Position numbers and translations under genes: made by a program
Assembly (NCBI GenBank): GCA_964492775.1
Contig: CAZBLH010000006.1
Span: 18,625 to 82,624 of the forward strand
Origin: WRDS01 sp964492775
GTDB lineage: Bacteria; Actinomycetota; Coriobacteriia; Anaerosomatales; PHET01
Direction of reading: 5' to 3'
DNA length: 64,000 nucleotides
In this document: one piece after another, positions 9,901 to 19,340 of the stretch
How the letters are laid out: each line of letters opens with the position of its first letter
Numbering within the stretch: the first letter of the stretch is position 1
The notes under the pieces: model-generated
What the model was told of the DNA's origin: nothing
Seen by the model: the letters and a program-made list of their open reading frames with translations, nothing else
The model's database searches: none

Positions 9901-11892
9901 ATGCTCGTTCCGATGGCCCGGATCGAGATCATTGGACCCAAAGGTCTGTTCTTTGATGTCGTCAGCATGATCCATGATCAGGGCAAACTCCATATCGAGG
10001 ATCTCTCTAAGAAGATCTCTCGTGGCGAAGTGCCCCTTGACCGGATGGAGGTAGTATCCGGTCAGGCACGTGATCGTCAGCAGATGGAAGAGCAGCTCAT
10101 CCGCGTGCGTGCGATCTTGCGGGCGCTGGATACGGGCGATGCCCCGGTGGACAAGCAGGCGGTGCGCGAGGAGTACGCGCGCCTCTACGACCTCGAGCCG
10201 GAGCAGCTTGCCCAGGAGATCAGCGACGTTATCGCAGAGGTCGAGGATCGCACGGCCACACTGGCGGCCACACACACCGATCTTGAGTCAGAGGTTGCTC
10301 TGCTCGCTCGCTACGAGCCGATCCTCCAGAAGATCCAGCCGCTCGCACGCCAGGTCATCACGACCGGCAACTACGACTCGGTCGCGCTGCTCTTTGAGCG
10401 CCGCTACAAGTCGGGCATCGAGGCGCTCAAAGAAGAGTTCGACAAGCTCACCAACAAGCAGTACGAGATCGTGTCGACGGATGTTGACGAGGACACGACC
10501 GCTGCGATCGTCGTGTTCGGGAAGCAGTACTCGGACGCGGTCCACAAGTTCCTTGCTATCGAGAACATCAATCAGATCAGGCTGCCGAGCGGGTTCGAGG
10601 GCATGCCCTTTGACGCGGCGTATGACGAGCTCAAGAGCCGTCGTGCTTCCCTGCCGAGCGATCTCGACACCGTTCGCAAGGAGCTCGACGCGCTCTCAAA
10701 CACGTGGGCCGTCAAGCTCACCGCCATCCGCGACGTGCTCATCGACAGGAACGCCGAGATTGAGGCTATCCCGAAGTTCGGACGCACCGAGTACGCGTTC
10801 GTGGTAAATGGGTGGATGCCTGTTGAGGATGTGCCTGAGCTGCGCCAGGCCATCAAAGAGCGCTGGGGCGATGACATTATCGTCGAGCAGCGTGAGATCA
10901 AGGAGAGCGAGTTCAAGGACACCCCGGTCGCTCTCAAGAACGATCCTCGGGTGGCTCCCTTCCAGGCGCTGGTCGGAGTTTACGGGACACCGCGTTACGG
11001 CACGCTCGACCCGACTTGGATGCTATTCGTCTTCTATCCGCTGATCTTCGGCATGATCGTTGGAGACCTTGGATACGGACTCATCATGCTCGGGGTCGTC
11101 CTGTGGCTTCGCAACAAGTTCAAGGAGAACCCGTCTATTCAGCTTGCGACGTCGGTCCTCGGACCTGCGGCCACGATGGTTGTCGTCTTCGGCATCATCT
11201 ACGGCGAGTTCTTCGGTGATCTGCTTGGTCCGCACTACCTCAACTTGATCCGGCCGATCAACATACTGGGTGTGGAGTTACCATTCCACCGTGTCGGAGA
11301 CGACCTGATCATCGTCTTCATGGGGATTGCCATCGCCTTCGGTGTGGTCCACGTGCTGCTCGGTCTCATCTTCGGCGTGATCAACGCCGTGAAGACCAAG
11401 AGCAGGCACCACCTGTGGGAAAAGGCGGGTATCTTGGTATTCCTGCTCGGCGTGATGGTGGCAGTCGCGGTCAGCCTGCCCTTCATTACCGGCAGCTTCG
11501 GAACGTGGGCGAAGGGGGCCCAGTTCCTGTTCGCCGCCCTTGCGCTCGGCGGGTTCGTGTTCGCCGTCCGCGGTGGCGGGATCATGGGCGTGATCGAACT
11601 CGTGGAGTCGGTCGCCCACATCGTCAGCTATATCCGTATCATGGCCGTCGGTCTTATGGGTGCTATCTTCGCCGACGCGGTCAATGGAATCGTGGCCGGC
11701 CTGTCAGACGTGCCGATTGCCGGGGTTCTCGTAGCGGTCGTCCTGCACTCGCTGAACCTGATCATTGCAGCGTTCAGCCCGACGATCCACGCATTGCGGC
11801 TCAACTTCCTCGAATTCTTCGGGAAGTTTTATGAGACCGGTAGTGAGTTGTACAGTCCGTTTAAGAAAACCGGAGGTGAAGAGAGCGCATGA
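9901..11892 (+). CDS. atpI: A/V-type ATPase membrane subunit I (a-subunit homologue)
   Basis: Subunit I anchors the stator and forms the ion half-channels beside the K ring. The 663-residue protein has a soluble N-terminal half with coiled coils, then a membrane half from about residue 370 with seven or eight hydrophobic segments. The essential channel arginine is visible in VSYIRIMAVGL (Arg579), and the second conserved arginine in HALRLNFLEFF (Arg633). A G-rich ribosome-binding site precedes ATG 9901. The stop overlaps the atpK start as ATGA. Confidence 0.94.
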   Translation: MLVPMARIEIIGPKGLFFDVVSMIHDQGKLHIEDLSKKISRGEVPLDRMEVVSGQARDRQQMEEQLIRVRAILRALDTGDAPVDKQAVREEYARLYDLEPEQLAQEISDVIAEVEDRTATLAATHTDLESEVALLARYEPILQKIQPLARQVITTGNYDSVALLFERRYKSGIEALKEEFDKLTNKQYEIVSTDVDEDTTAAIVVFGKQYSDAVHKFLAIENINQIRLPSGFEGMPFDAAYDELKSRRASLPSDLDTVRKELDALSNTWAVKLTAIRDVLIDRNAEIEAIPKFGRTEYAFVVNGWMPVEDVPELRQAIKERWGDDIIVEQREIKESEFKDTPVALKNDPRVAPFQALVGVYGTPRYGTLDPTWMLFVFYPLIFGMIVGDLGYGLIMLGVVLWLRNKFKENPSIQLATSVLGPAATMVVVFGIIYGEFFGDLLGPHYLNLIRPINILGVELPFHRVGDDLIIVFMGIAIAFGVVHVLLGLIFGVINAVKTKSRHHLWEKAGILVFLLGVMVAVAVSLPFITGSFGTWAKGAQFLFAALALGGFVFAVRGGGIMGVIELVESVAHIVSYIRIMAVGLMGAIFADAVNGIVAGLSDVPIAGVLVAVVLHSLNLIIAAFSPTIHALRLNFLEFFGKFYETGSELYSPFKKTGGEESA

Positions 11893-12212
11893 TCGACAAG
11901 CGACTCGCGAGGAAGGTATTTGGTTCGGCGTTCGTTATGGCATGGCTCGTTCCGGCCATGGCGTTCGCGGAGGAAGCTGCCGCAACAGGGGATGCCGCCT
12001 GGCAGGTGTCAGTCGGTAAGGCGGCTTCGGCCGGTCTCGCGATGGGTCTCTCGGCCCTGGGAGCTGGCTATGCGCAGGCCAAGATCGGTGCTGCAGGTGC
12101 TGGTACGCTCGCCGAGCGTCCCGAGGTCTCCATCTGGGTCATCACGCTCCAGGCCCTGCCGGAAATCATCGTCCTGCTCGGATTCGTTTCTGCGATTCTG
12201 ATCAACGGCTAG
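11889..12212 (+). CDS. atpK: A/V-type ATPase rotor subunit K (proteolipid c)
   Basis: This is the ion-carrying rotor-ring subunit. The 107-residue product has a signal-peptide-like start (basic KRLARK, hydrophobic stretch, then AMAFA before EE), followed by a single two-helix hairpin. Helix 1 is GLAMGLSALGAGYAQAKIGAAG, shown here in outline, and helix 2 carries the ion-binding glutamate in LQALPEIIVLLGF. The residues after the glutamate are Ile-Ile rather than the Ser/Thr common in sodium-binding rings, which hints at proton coupling. It overlaps atpI by four bases. Confidence 0.92.
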   Translation: MIDKRLARKVFGSAFVMAWLVPAMAFAEEAAATGDAAWQVSVGKAASAGLAMGLSALGAGYAQAKIGAAGAGTLAERPEVSIWVITLQALPEIIVLLGFVSAILING

Positions 12213-12263
12213 TCGGGGGCATCAGCCACCTGGCTTCTCGTAACGCGGAAGGAACCCGAACAG

Positions 12264-12842
12264 ATGGCACTCGAAGATATCTTCAGAGCGCTCGAAGAAC
12301 AGGCAGACAAAGATGTAGAGGCGGTCCTCGAGGAGGCTCGTGCGCACGCGCGTGTCATCCTTGAGGAGGCGAAGCGAGAGGCCGAGACGACTCGTGACTC
12401 CCGCGTCGCGGAGGCGGAGCGCACGGCCGCCGCTCGCAGCTCGCAGGATCTCAACTCGGCACGGCTCGATGCACGCAAGCGGCTTGCTGGCGTGAAGGAG
12501 CGCGCGGTCAGTGAGGTCTTCGAGGAAGCCAAAGCGTCTCTTGCAGAGCTTCGGCAGCGCCCCGGCTACGACCAGATCTTCCGCAAGCTCGCGGAAGAGG
12601 CCATGGCCGGCGTGTCGGAGGAGTTCGAGCTGTGGGTCGATCCGGCCGACGTCGAACTCGGCCGGGCCTTTCTCGCCGAGAAGGGTCTGACCGCTGAGGT
12701 CAAGCCTGAGATATCCACCGGAGGTGGCGTGATCGTGGCCACGCGCGGCGGCACCGTCCTGCGCAGGAACACGGTCGAGGAGCGGCTCGAAAAGCTGCGC
12801 GGCCTTGCTCAGGCCGACGTCGCGGAGATCGTATTCGCATGA
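12264..12842 (+). CDS. atpE: A/V-type ATPase peripheral-stalk subunit E
   Basis: Subunit E dimerises with H to form the peripheral stalk. The 192-residue product has the expected two-part layout: a long N-terminal charged helix (about 1-90, rich in EEA/KREAE repeats) and a globular C-terminal domain with ISTGGGVIVATRGGTVLRRN and EERLEKLRG, typical of NtpE/AhaE. The 51-base gap after atpK holds GGAAGGAACC just before ATG 12264. The ATGA overlap with atpC indicates coupled translation. Confidence 0.9.
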   Translation: MALEDIFRALEEQADKDVEAVLEEARAHARVILEEAKREAETTRDSRVAEAERTAAARSSQDLNSARLDARKRLAGVKERAVSEVFEEAKASLAELRQRPGYDQIFRKLAEEAMAGVSEEFELWVDPADVELGRAFLAEKGLTAEVKPEISTGGGVIVATRGGTVLRRNTVEERLEKLRGLAQADVAEIVFA

Positions 12843-13933
12843 GCCCGCTGACCGCCAAGAAGGTGAACAGCCCGATCACGGGCCCACGGGACTACGGGTA
12901 TCCCAATGCCCGCCTCCGTGGCATGCGCGCACGCCTGCTGAGGGCTGAAGCGCTGGAGCGGCTGATCGAGACCGAGGACCTGCACCAGCTCATTCAGGAG
13001 CTGATGCAGACCGAGTACGCTCCGGACCTGGAGGAAGCACTCATCCAGGGCCGTGGCGCAGCCGAGGTCTCCGAGGCACTCAGGCAGCACCTCGTGCGGG
13101 TCTATCGGAAGGTGTTCGGCTTCCTGAACGAGGAGGCAAAGGACATCTGTACCACCCTGCTTGGCCGCTGGGACGTCTTCAACCTGAAGACGATCCTGAG
13201 AGGCAAGCATGTCGAGCTCTCGTCGGCTGAGATCTCCGAAGGGCTGATGCCTGTTGGCGCGCTCAGCCAGGTCGAGCTCGACGGGCTGCTGCTGCAGAGT
13301 GACATCCGCGGCGTGATCGACACGGCGAGCACATGGGATCTGCCACAGGCACCTGCCATGCGAGCAGGGTACGCGGCGTACCAGAAGACCAATGAGCTTG
13401 CCGATCTGGAGCTCGCTCTCGACCGGTACTACGCGATGTGGGCCGCCGACCGGCTCAACCGCCGCAACGCCAACTACGCGATGGGTCGTAGGCTCGTCGC
13501 GATGCAGGTGGACATCTCGAACCTGATCATGGTGTTCCGGGCATCGCGCGAGAACTTGGCGCCCGAGGCTGCTGCTGAGTACTTCCTGCTCGGCGGGACG
13601 ATCAACCTCGACGCGTACCAGCGCTTGGTCGCATCCTCGGATGTGGACGAGCTGCTTGATGCGCTGAAGTCCACGCGCTACGGCGCAGAACTTGAGGAAG
13701 CGGCCACGCACTATCTGGAGACCTCATCGATCGCCGTGTTCGAGCGAGCGCTTGAGGACTACTTCACGCGCAAGGTGATTTCCGTCGGCGGCACAGACCC
13801 GCTCGGCGTCGGAATCCCGCTTGCGTACCTGTGGGGCAAGCAGAACGAAGTCACGAACGTCCGCATCATCACCAAGGCCAAGGAGATCGGCATTCCGTTG
13901 GAGAGGACGAGAAGGGAGCTCATCCTTGTATAA
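12839..13933 (+). CDS. atpC: A/V-type ATPase subunit C (d homologue)
   Basis: Subunit C is the funnel-shaped helical protein joining the central stalk to the K ring. The 364-residue chain matches the family by length and by motifs such as YGYPNARLRGMRARLL at the start, LLGRWDVFNLKTILRGKH in the middle, and PLAYLWGKQNEVTNVRII near the end. The start overlaps the atpE stop (ATGA) and the end overlaps the atpF start by 8 bases. Confidence 0.93.
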   Translation: MSPLTAKKVNSPITGPRDYGYPNARLRGMRARLLRAEALERLIETEDLHQLIQELMQTEYAPDLEEALIQGRGAAEVSEALRQHLVRVYRKVFGFLNEEAKDICTTLLGRWDVFNLKTILRGKHVELSSAEISEGLMPVGALSQVELDGLLLQSDIRGVIDTASTWDLPQAPAMRAGYAAYQKTNELADLELALDRYYAMWAADRLNRRNANYAMGRRLVAMQVDISNLIMVFRASRENLAPEAAAEYFLLGGTINLDAYQRLVASSDVDELLDALKSTRYGAELEEAATHYLETSSIAVFERALEDYFTRKVISVGGTDPLGVGIPLAYLWGKQNEVTNVRIITKAKEIGIPLERTRRELILV

Positions 13934-14258
13934 GCTCATCGTCCTTACCGACCCGGACAACGCCGACGGCTTCCGGCTGGCGGGCGTGGACGTCGAGGTC
14001 GTAGACCATGAGGGCCAGGTCCGCGAGAGGCTGAACAAGCTGCTCGACGACGAGGACAGCGGAATCATCGCTGTCAACGAATCACTGATGGCGGCGATCG
14101 ACGAGCGTACCCAGAAGAAGATCGATGCGATCTATCGGCCGCTCGTCATCTCGCTTCCGATCAGAGAGAAGCTCGCGTTTGGTGAGGACCACCGCGCGTA
14201 TCTTGCACGGCTCATCCGTCGGGCCATCGGGTTCGACATCACACTGAGGCGAGGATAG
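13926..14258 (+). CDS. atpF: A/V-type ATPase central-stalk subunit F
   Basis: Subunit F binds D in the central stalk and regulates activity. I place the start at TTG 13926, inside the end of atpC, because AAGGGAG (13911-13917) lies eight bases upstream and the 110-residue product then begins YKLIVLTDPDNADGFRLAG, as the family does. A longer frame from 13821 would add 35 residues encoded over the atpC C-terminus. Other family marks are SGIIAVNESLM and RPLVISLPIREK. atpA begins at the next base after the stop. Confidence 0.9.
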   Translation: MYKLIVLTDPDNADGFRLAGVDVEVVDHEGQVRERLNKLLDDEDSGIIAVNESLMAAIDERTQKKIDAIYRPLVISLPIREKLAFGEDHRAYLARLIRRAIGFDITLRRG

Positions 14259-16019
14259 ATGATTGCGGGAACGATATCGAAGATCACCGGACCGGTCGTT
14301 GTAGCCCAGGGCATGACCGGCGCACGCATGTACGACATCGTGCGCGTCGGCAAAGAGGGCCTGATGGGCGAGGTCATCCGGCTCGAGGGCGACACCGCCA
14401 CCATCCAGGTCTACGAGGACACCTCGGGCCTGGAGGTCAACGAGGTTGTCGAGTCGACTGAGGGTCCCCTCGTCGTCGAACTCGGCCCGGGCCTTCTGAC
14501 CTCCATCTACGACGGCGTGCAGCGACCGCTGCCCATCGTCGCCGAGCAGAGCGGCGACTTCATCGAGCGAGGCACCGTCGCCTCGGCGCTCGACCGCGAG
14601 GCCAAGTGGCAGTTCACGCCAGTTGCCGCGGCCGGCGATGACGCCGTCCCTGGAGCCGTCGTTGGCACGGTTCCCGAGGGCAGGACGATCATCCACAGAG
14701 TCATGGTGCCGCCGCGGACCAAGCCGTCGAAGTTCAAGACGGTCGCGCCCGCCGGTGAGTACACCGTCGACGATGTGGTTGCGACCCTCGAGGACGGCAC
14801 CGAGGTCAGGATGGCGCAGAAGTGGCCGGTCCGCGAGGGCCGTCCCTACATCAACAAGCTTGACCCGACGACGCCGTTCACGACTGGCATGCGGATTCTG
14901 GACACCTTCTTCCCGATCGCCCTCGGCGGCAACGCCATCATCCCGGGCGGTTTCGGAACGGGTAAGACGGTCACGCAGCAGTCGCTCGCGAAATGGGCCG
15001 ACGTGGACATCATCGTCTACATCGGCTGCGGTGAGCGCGGCAATGAGATGACCGAGGTCCTCACCGAGTTCCCGCACTTGGAGGACCCGCGCAACGACGC
15101 ACCGCTGATGGACCGCACCATCCTCGTCGCAAACACTTCGAACATGCCTGTCGCCGCGCGTGAGGCGTCAATCTACGTCGGAGCTACGCTGGCCGAGTTC
15201 TACCGGGACATGGGCTACAACGTCGCCATGATGGCCGACTCCACGTCCCGCTGGGGTGAGGCTTTGCGTGAGGTCTCGGGTCGTCTCGAGGAGATGCCCG
15301 GTGAGGAAGGCTATCCCGCCTACCTCGCGACGCGCCTCGCGGCCTTCTACGAGCGCTCCGGACGTGTGCGTCCGCTCGGCGCCGAGCAGGATGGGCGTGT
15401 CGGCTCGGTCACGATGGTCGGCGCCGTCTCGCCGGCCGGTGGTGACATGTCCGAGCCCATGACTCAGAACTCCCTGCGAGTCACGGGTGCCTTCTGGGCG
15501 CTCGATACCTCGCTTGCACATCGCCGTCACTTCCCGGCCATCAGCTGGACCAAGAGCTACACGCTGTTCTTGGGGCAGGTCCGGGGCTGGTACGAGGAGA
15601 ACGTCGCACCCGACTGGGCCGAGTACCGTGACCGCGCTATGTCTATCCTGCAGAAGGAGACCGAACTCCAGGAGATCGTGCAGCTCGTCGGTCCCGACGC
15701 CCTGCCGGAGTCCGAGAAGGTCATCCTGGAAGTCGCCCGCATGCTTCGCGAGGACTTCCTCCAGCAGTTCGCGTTCGACGATGTCGACGCCTACTGCCCG
15801 CCGGACAAGGCCTACTGGCTGCTCAAGACGATCCTTGCCTTCAACGATGCAGCGACCGGTGCACTGAACCACGGAGTGTCGCTGAACCAGATCATGGACT
15901 TGCCCCTGCGTGACCAGATCGCCGTGCTCAAGACCACCCCGCACGAAGAAGCGGTCACCAAGATGCAGGAGCTCGTTCAGACCATACCCGCTGACATCTC
16001 CGGAATCGAGGTGTACTAG
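14259..16019 (+). CDS. atpA: A/V-type ATPase catalytic subunit A
   Basis: This is the nucleotide-hydrolysing or synthesising subunit. The 586-residue chain begins MIAGTISKITGPVVVA, contains the A-subunit-specific non-homologous insertion (about 110-190, with RTIIHRVMVPPRTKP), and has the P-loop GGFGTGKTVTQQ with Lys236. YIGCGERGNEM and ADSTSRWGEALREVSGR are the catalytic glutamate and sensor regions. The P-loop reads GGFGTGKT where many relatives have GPFGSGKT, a mild variant. Confidence 0.97.
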   Translation: MIAGTISKITGPVVVAQGMTGARMYDIVRVGKEGLMGEVIRLEGDTATIQVYEDTSGLEVNEVVESTEGPLVVELGPGLLTSIYDGVQRPLPIVAEQSGDFIERGTVASALDREAKWQFTPVAAAGDDAVPGAVVGTVPEGRTIIHRVMVPPRTKPSKFKTVAPAGEYTVDDVVATLEDGTEVRMAQKWPVREGRPYINKLDPTTPFTTGMRILDTFFPIALGGNAIIPGGFGTGKTVTQQSLAKWADVDIIVYIGCGERGNEMTEVLTEFPHLEDPRNDAPLMDRTILVANTSNMPVAAREASIYVGATLAEFYRDMGYNVAMMADSTSRWGEALREVSGRLEEMPGEEGYPAYLATRLAAFYERSGRVRPLGAEQDGRVGSVTMVGAVSPAGGDMSEPMTQNSLRVTGAFWALDTSLAHRRHFPAISWTKSYTLFLGQVRGWYEENVAPDWAEYRDRAMSILQKETELQEIVQLVGPDALPESEKVILEVARMLREDFLQQFAFDDVDAYCPPDKAYWLLKTILAFNDAATGALNHGVSLNQIMDLPLRDQIAVLKTTPHEEAVTKMQELVQTIPADISGIEVY

Positions 16020-16023
16020 GCCG

Positions 16024-17469
16024 ATGAGCGACGCTACTGCTACAAAGCACGGTTCGCTGCTTTCGATCGACTACCGAACGCTGTCCTACGTCACGGGCCC
16101 GCTCATCTTCGTCCAGGACGTTCATGGCGTAGCGTTCAACGAGATCGTCGACATCATCATGCCCGACGAGTCTCGCCGAAGTGGTCAGGTGCTCGAGGTC
16201 TCGGGCGAGACCGCAGTCATCCAGGTCTTCGAGGGCACGAGCGGTATCGATATCGCCAAGACCGAGGTCCGCTTCCTCGAAGAGGTCGCCAAGATCGACG
16301 TCTCGCCGGAGCTCCTCGGCCGAGTGCTGAACGGCACCGGTAAGCCGATCGACGGCGGTGCCCCGATCATCCCCGAGGCTCGCCTCGACATCACCGGCGC
16401 ACCGATCAACCCGTACACGCGCGAGCAGCCGGCTGACTTCATCGAGACGGGTATCTCGGCGATCGATGGCCTGAACACGCTCGTCCGAGGACAGAAGCTG
16501 CCGATCTTCTCCGGCTCGGGTCTGCCGGCCAACGAGCTCGCCGCCCAGATCATCCGTCAGGCGCGGGTCAAGTCTGGTGAGGAGTTCGCGGTCGTGTTCG
16601 GCGCGATGGGTATCACCCACCGCGAAGCGAGCTACTTCATGCAGCAGTTCGAGGAGACGGGCGCACTCGAGCGAGTCGTCTTCTTCCTGAACCTCGCCGA
16701 CGACCCCACGGTCGAGCGGCTCCTGACCCCGAAGTGCGCCCTCACGGTCGCCGAGTATCTGGCGTTCGAGAAGGACATGCAGGTGCTCGTGGTTCTGTCC
16801 GACATGACGAACTACTGCGAGGCGCTGCGCGAGGTCTCCACCGCACGCGAAGAGGTCCCCGGTCGCCGTGGTTTCCCCGGTTACATGTACACGGACCTTT
16901 CGAACATCTACGAGCGTGCTGGCCGCATCAAGGGGCGTTCCGGCTCGGTGACCCAGCTCCCGATCCTGTCGATGCCCGATGACGACATCACGCACCCGAT
17001 TCCCGACCTTACCGGGTACATCACCGAGGGGCAGATCGTTCTCTCGCGCCAGCTGCACCGCCGCGGCGTTTATCCGCCGATCGACGTTCTCCCGTGCCTG
17101 TCGCGACTGATGAACCTCGGTATCGGCGACGGCAAGACGCGCGAAGACCACCGCGCCGTCGCGAACCAGCTCTACGCCGCCTACGCGCAAGGACGCGACC
17201 TGCGCAAGCTCGTCGCGATCGTTGGCGAGGAGGCCCTCTCGGATACCGACCGCTCCTACCTGCGGTTCGCCGACCAGTTCGAGGCTCGCATCGTCGGTCA
17301 GGGCAACAAGGGCCTGACCATCGAGGAGACGCTGGACACGGGTTGGGACCTCATGGCCGGTCTGCCGATGAGCGAGCTCAAGCGTGTACGTGACTTCATC
17401 GAGAAGTACCATCCTGAGTACCGGGCCGCGCAGCAAGAGTCCGGCGCGGAACTCGCCGAGAGCGCGTAG
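16024..17469 (+). CDS. atpB: A/V-type ATPase non-catalytic subunit B
   Basis: Subunit B alternates with A in the hexamer and lacks a P-loop. The 481-residue product has DYRTLSYVTGPLIFV, GRVLNGTGKPIDGG, PIFSGSGLPANELAAQI in place of a Walker A motif, and TYMYTDL-type text as PGYMYTDLSNIYERAGR. I chose ATG 16024, four bases after the atpA stop, because earlier in-frame starts lie inside atpA and add 38 unrelated residues. Confidence 0.97.
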   Translation: MSDATATKHGSLLSIDYRTLSYVTGPLIFVQDVHGVAFNEIVDIIMPDESRRSGQVLEVSGETAVIQVFEGTSGIDIAKTEVRFLEEVAKIDVSPELLGRVLNGTGKPIDGGAPIIPEARLDITGAPINPYTREQPADFIETGISAIDGLNTLVRGQKLPIFSGSGLPANELAAQIIRQARVKSGEEFAVVFGAMGITHREASYFMQQFEETGALERVVFFLNLADDPTVERLLTPKCALTVAEYLAFEKDMQVLVVLSDMTNYCEALREVSTAREEVPGRRGFPGYMYTDLSNIYERAGRIKGRSGSVTQLPILSMPDDDITHPIPDLTGYITEGQIVLSRQLHRRGVYPPIDVLPCLSRLMNLGIGDGKTREDHRAVANQLYAAYAQGRDLRKLVAIVGEEALSDTDRSYLRFADQFEARIVGQGNKGLTIEETLDTGWDLMAGLPMSELKRVRDFIEKYHPEYRAAQQESGAELAESA

Positions 17470-17478
17470 GGAGGCGAC

Positions 17479-18129
17479 GTGGAGGAGGTACGTCCTACAC
17501 GAGCCGAGTTACTCGAGCGCAAGCAGCAGATCACGCTTGCCCAGCAGGGCATGGACCTGCTGAAGCAGAAGCGCGACGCGCTCTTGATCGAGTTCATGTC
17601 GGTTATGGACGAGACGCTGCGTCTCTCCGAGTCGCTGCAGCGCTCGGTGGCGGATGCGCAGTACTCGCTCGCGATTGCGAAGGCCGTGGACGGCCCTGTC
17701 TCGCTACGGTCGGCATCGCTCGCGACACAGGGCGAGGTCACCGTTGAGATGACCGGTACCAAGATCATGGGCGTGGCGGTCCCGGTTGTGACCAAAGGTG
17801 AGTCTCCGCTGCGTAGCTCGTTCACCCGAGGCTACTCGGTCACCGGCATCTCGTCGCGCGTCGATGAGAGCGCCGAGCGGTTCGAGAAGATCCTCGACAT
17901 CATCATCGAGTACGCGGATATCGAGACGCGCTTGAAGCGCCTCGGCGAAGAGATCAACAAGACAAACCGACGGGTCAACGCGCTCGAGCAGGTCACCGTG
18001 CCTGCTCTGCACGAGCAGGTGGCTTACATCAGCCAGACGCTTGACGAGCGTGCTCGCGAGGACCTGTTCCGCCTGAAGAAGGTCAAGAAGAAGATCGAGG
18101 CTAAGAAGAAGGCGGTCCAGACCGCGTAG
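17479..18129 (+). CDS. atpD: A/V-type ATPase central-stalk subunit D
   Basis: Subunit D is the rotating shaft, like gamma in F-type enzymes. The 216-residue product starts VRPTRAELLERKQQITLAQQGMDLLKQKRD, here abbreviated by its key RPTR and GMDLLKQKRD motifs, and ends with a second long helix containing RRVNALEQVTVPAL and a lysine-rich tail. GGAGG (17470-17474) precedes GTG 17479. It is the last gene of the operon; a terminator hairpin follows 55 bases downstream. Confidence 0.95.
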   Translation: MEEVRPTRAELLERKQQITLAQQGMDLLKQKRDALLIEFMSVMDETLRLSESLQRSVADAQYSLAIAKAVDGPVSLRSASLATQGEVTVEMTGTKIMGVAVPVVTKGESPLRSSFTRGYSVTGISSRVDESAERFEKILDIIIEYADIETRLKRLGEEINKTNRRVNALEQVTVPALHEQVAYISQTLDERAREDLFRLKKVKKKIEAKKKAVQTA

Positions 18130-18183
18130 CAAGCGGCTGCGCCAGAGTCGCCGATCGCTGGATCGGTTGTGTGAAGTAACCAG

Positions 18184-18215
18184 AAGGGCGCCTCTCCGTT
18201 TGGGGAGGCGCCCTT
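18184..18215. terminator. Terminator hairpin between atpD and the convergent gene
   Basis: AAGGGCGCCTC (18184-18194) pairs with GAGGCGCCCTT (18205-18215), and three further pairs leave a four-base loop. The following bases (GGTGTTGC) are only weakly T-rich. The convergent minus-strand gene ends at 18266, so the hairpin could stop transcription from either side. Confidence 0.65.
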
Positions 18216-18265
18216 GGTGTTGCTGCGGTGATGACGCCTCGACAGCGTCTACCCGAGGCCCAGGA

Positions 18266-18604
18266 CTACTTGCGCCGGACGATCTCCTCGGCATCGCGCA
18301 GAATCTCTACGCTGGGGCGAGCGTGGCGGCGCAGCTGGCTTCCGAGCGTGAGCATCTGGATAACGTCGCCCATGGTCATGTAGCCGAACGCGAGGTTGTC
18401 CCAGTCGGCGCGATCAATGTATGACCAGAGCTCGCCGAGAACCCACTCGAGCTCCTCGATCTCTTCGTCGCTGAGCTCACGCCAGGCTGCGTCGAGGTTG
18501 TTGCGGACGCGCTCGATAGCCCGCTCAACGGCCTTGGCGCGCTTGACCTGGAATGCCCGAATTCCCAGGTCTTCATCGGAGACGTTCTGGCCACGGTCGT
18601 ACAT
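18266..18604 (-). CDS. Conserved small protein of unknown function
   Basis: I do not recognise this 112-residue protein. It begins MYDRGQNVSDEDLGIRAFQ and is mostly helical and acidic, with an ELSDEEIEELEWVLGELWSY stretch near its centre and a basic SQLRRHARPS segment before the C-terminus. There is no signal peptide or membrane segment. The start at 18604 follows a GGGGGAG site on the minus strand; an upstream in-frame extension to 18970 crosses the divergent promoter region and looks spurious. It is divergent from the nitroreductase gene. Confidence 0.7.
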   Translation of the reverse strand: MYDRGQNVSDEDLGIRAFQVKRAKAVERAIERVRNNLDAAWRELSDEEIEELEWVLGELWSYIDRADWDNLAFGYMTMGDVIQMLTLGSQLRRHARPSVEILRDAEEIVRRK

Positions 18605-18824
18605 GGCTCCCCCTTCGGCGTGCTGTGTGGTGTCGTCTCGAATACCTACAGGGTATCTACCCCTGACAGTCCGTTCGACGCAGGGCGCGCCATCCCTGCC
18701 GCCGCTCGCCGGGCGCCTGCGGCGCGCTACCCTCGTGCCGCGCCGCTTTCGGTAGAATGGGGCGCGCTCGTCATTGTGCGGGCATCCGGGTTTCTGACCG
18801 TTAGCCGAAGGGTAGTGTGGGTAG

Positions 18825-19340
18825 ATGGAGTTTGCCGAGGTCGTCGCCAAGAGGCGCAGCGTTCGCCATTTCAACTCCGGCAAGCCAGTCGGGAAAGCTG
18901 ATCTCACTGCTCTTCTTGAGGCGGCGGTCGTATCCCCGTCGGCGGGAAATATCCAGCCGTGGCGCTTCACCGTCGTGCACAGCGAGGAGGCCCACGCCCG
19001 CTTGGCTCAGGCGCTCCCGGTGCCTTGGGCGATCAAGGCTCCTGCGGTGATCGCGGTCTCGTACGACCCGCGCCCCTGCGCTGCACGCTATGGTGACCGC
19101 GGAGAGCAGCTGTACGGCATCCAGGACACGGCAGCTGCCGTGCAGACCATCCTGCTGGCGGCCGTTGACCGGGGGCTTGCGGCCTGTTGGATCGGCGCCT
19201 TTGATGAGGCCGCTGTGGCCGAAGCGCTCGGTATCGTGCGACCGATCAGGCCTGTCGCCCTCATCGCCGTCGGATACTCTGCGGAGTTTTCGGGGCGTCC
19301 CTCTCGGCGACCTCTTGACGAGGTCGTCACCTGGCTGTGA
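18825..19340 (+). CDS. Nitroreductase-family flavoprotein
   Basis: This 171-residue protein belongs to the FMN-dependent nitroreductase-like fold. RRSVRHF near residue 10 is the phosphate-binding FMN motif, SAGNIQPWRF is the substrate and flavin loop, and GLAACWIGAFDE is the C-terminal FMN contact. Such proteins reduce nitroaromatics, quinones or flavins with NAD(P)H; the true substrate is unknown. There is no good ribosome-binding site, but TAGTGT (18813-18818) stands exactly six bases before the ATG, so the mRNA may be leaderless. Its stop TGA shares a base with the following ATG. Confidence 0.85.
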   Translation: MEFAEVVAKRRSVRHFNSGKPVGKADLTALLEAAVVSPSAGNIQPWRFTVVHSEEAHARLAQALPVPWAIKAPAVIAVSYDPRPCAARYGDRGEQLYGIQDTAAAVQTILLAAVDRGLAACWIGAFDEAAVAEALGIVRPIRPVALIAVGYSAEFSGRPSRRPLDEVVTWL

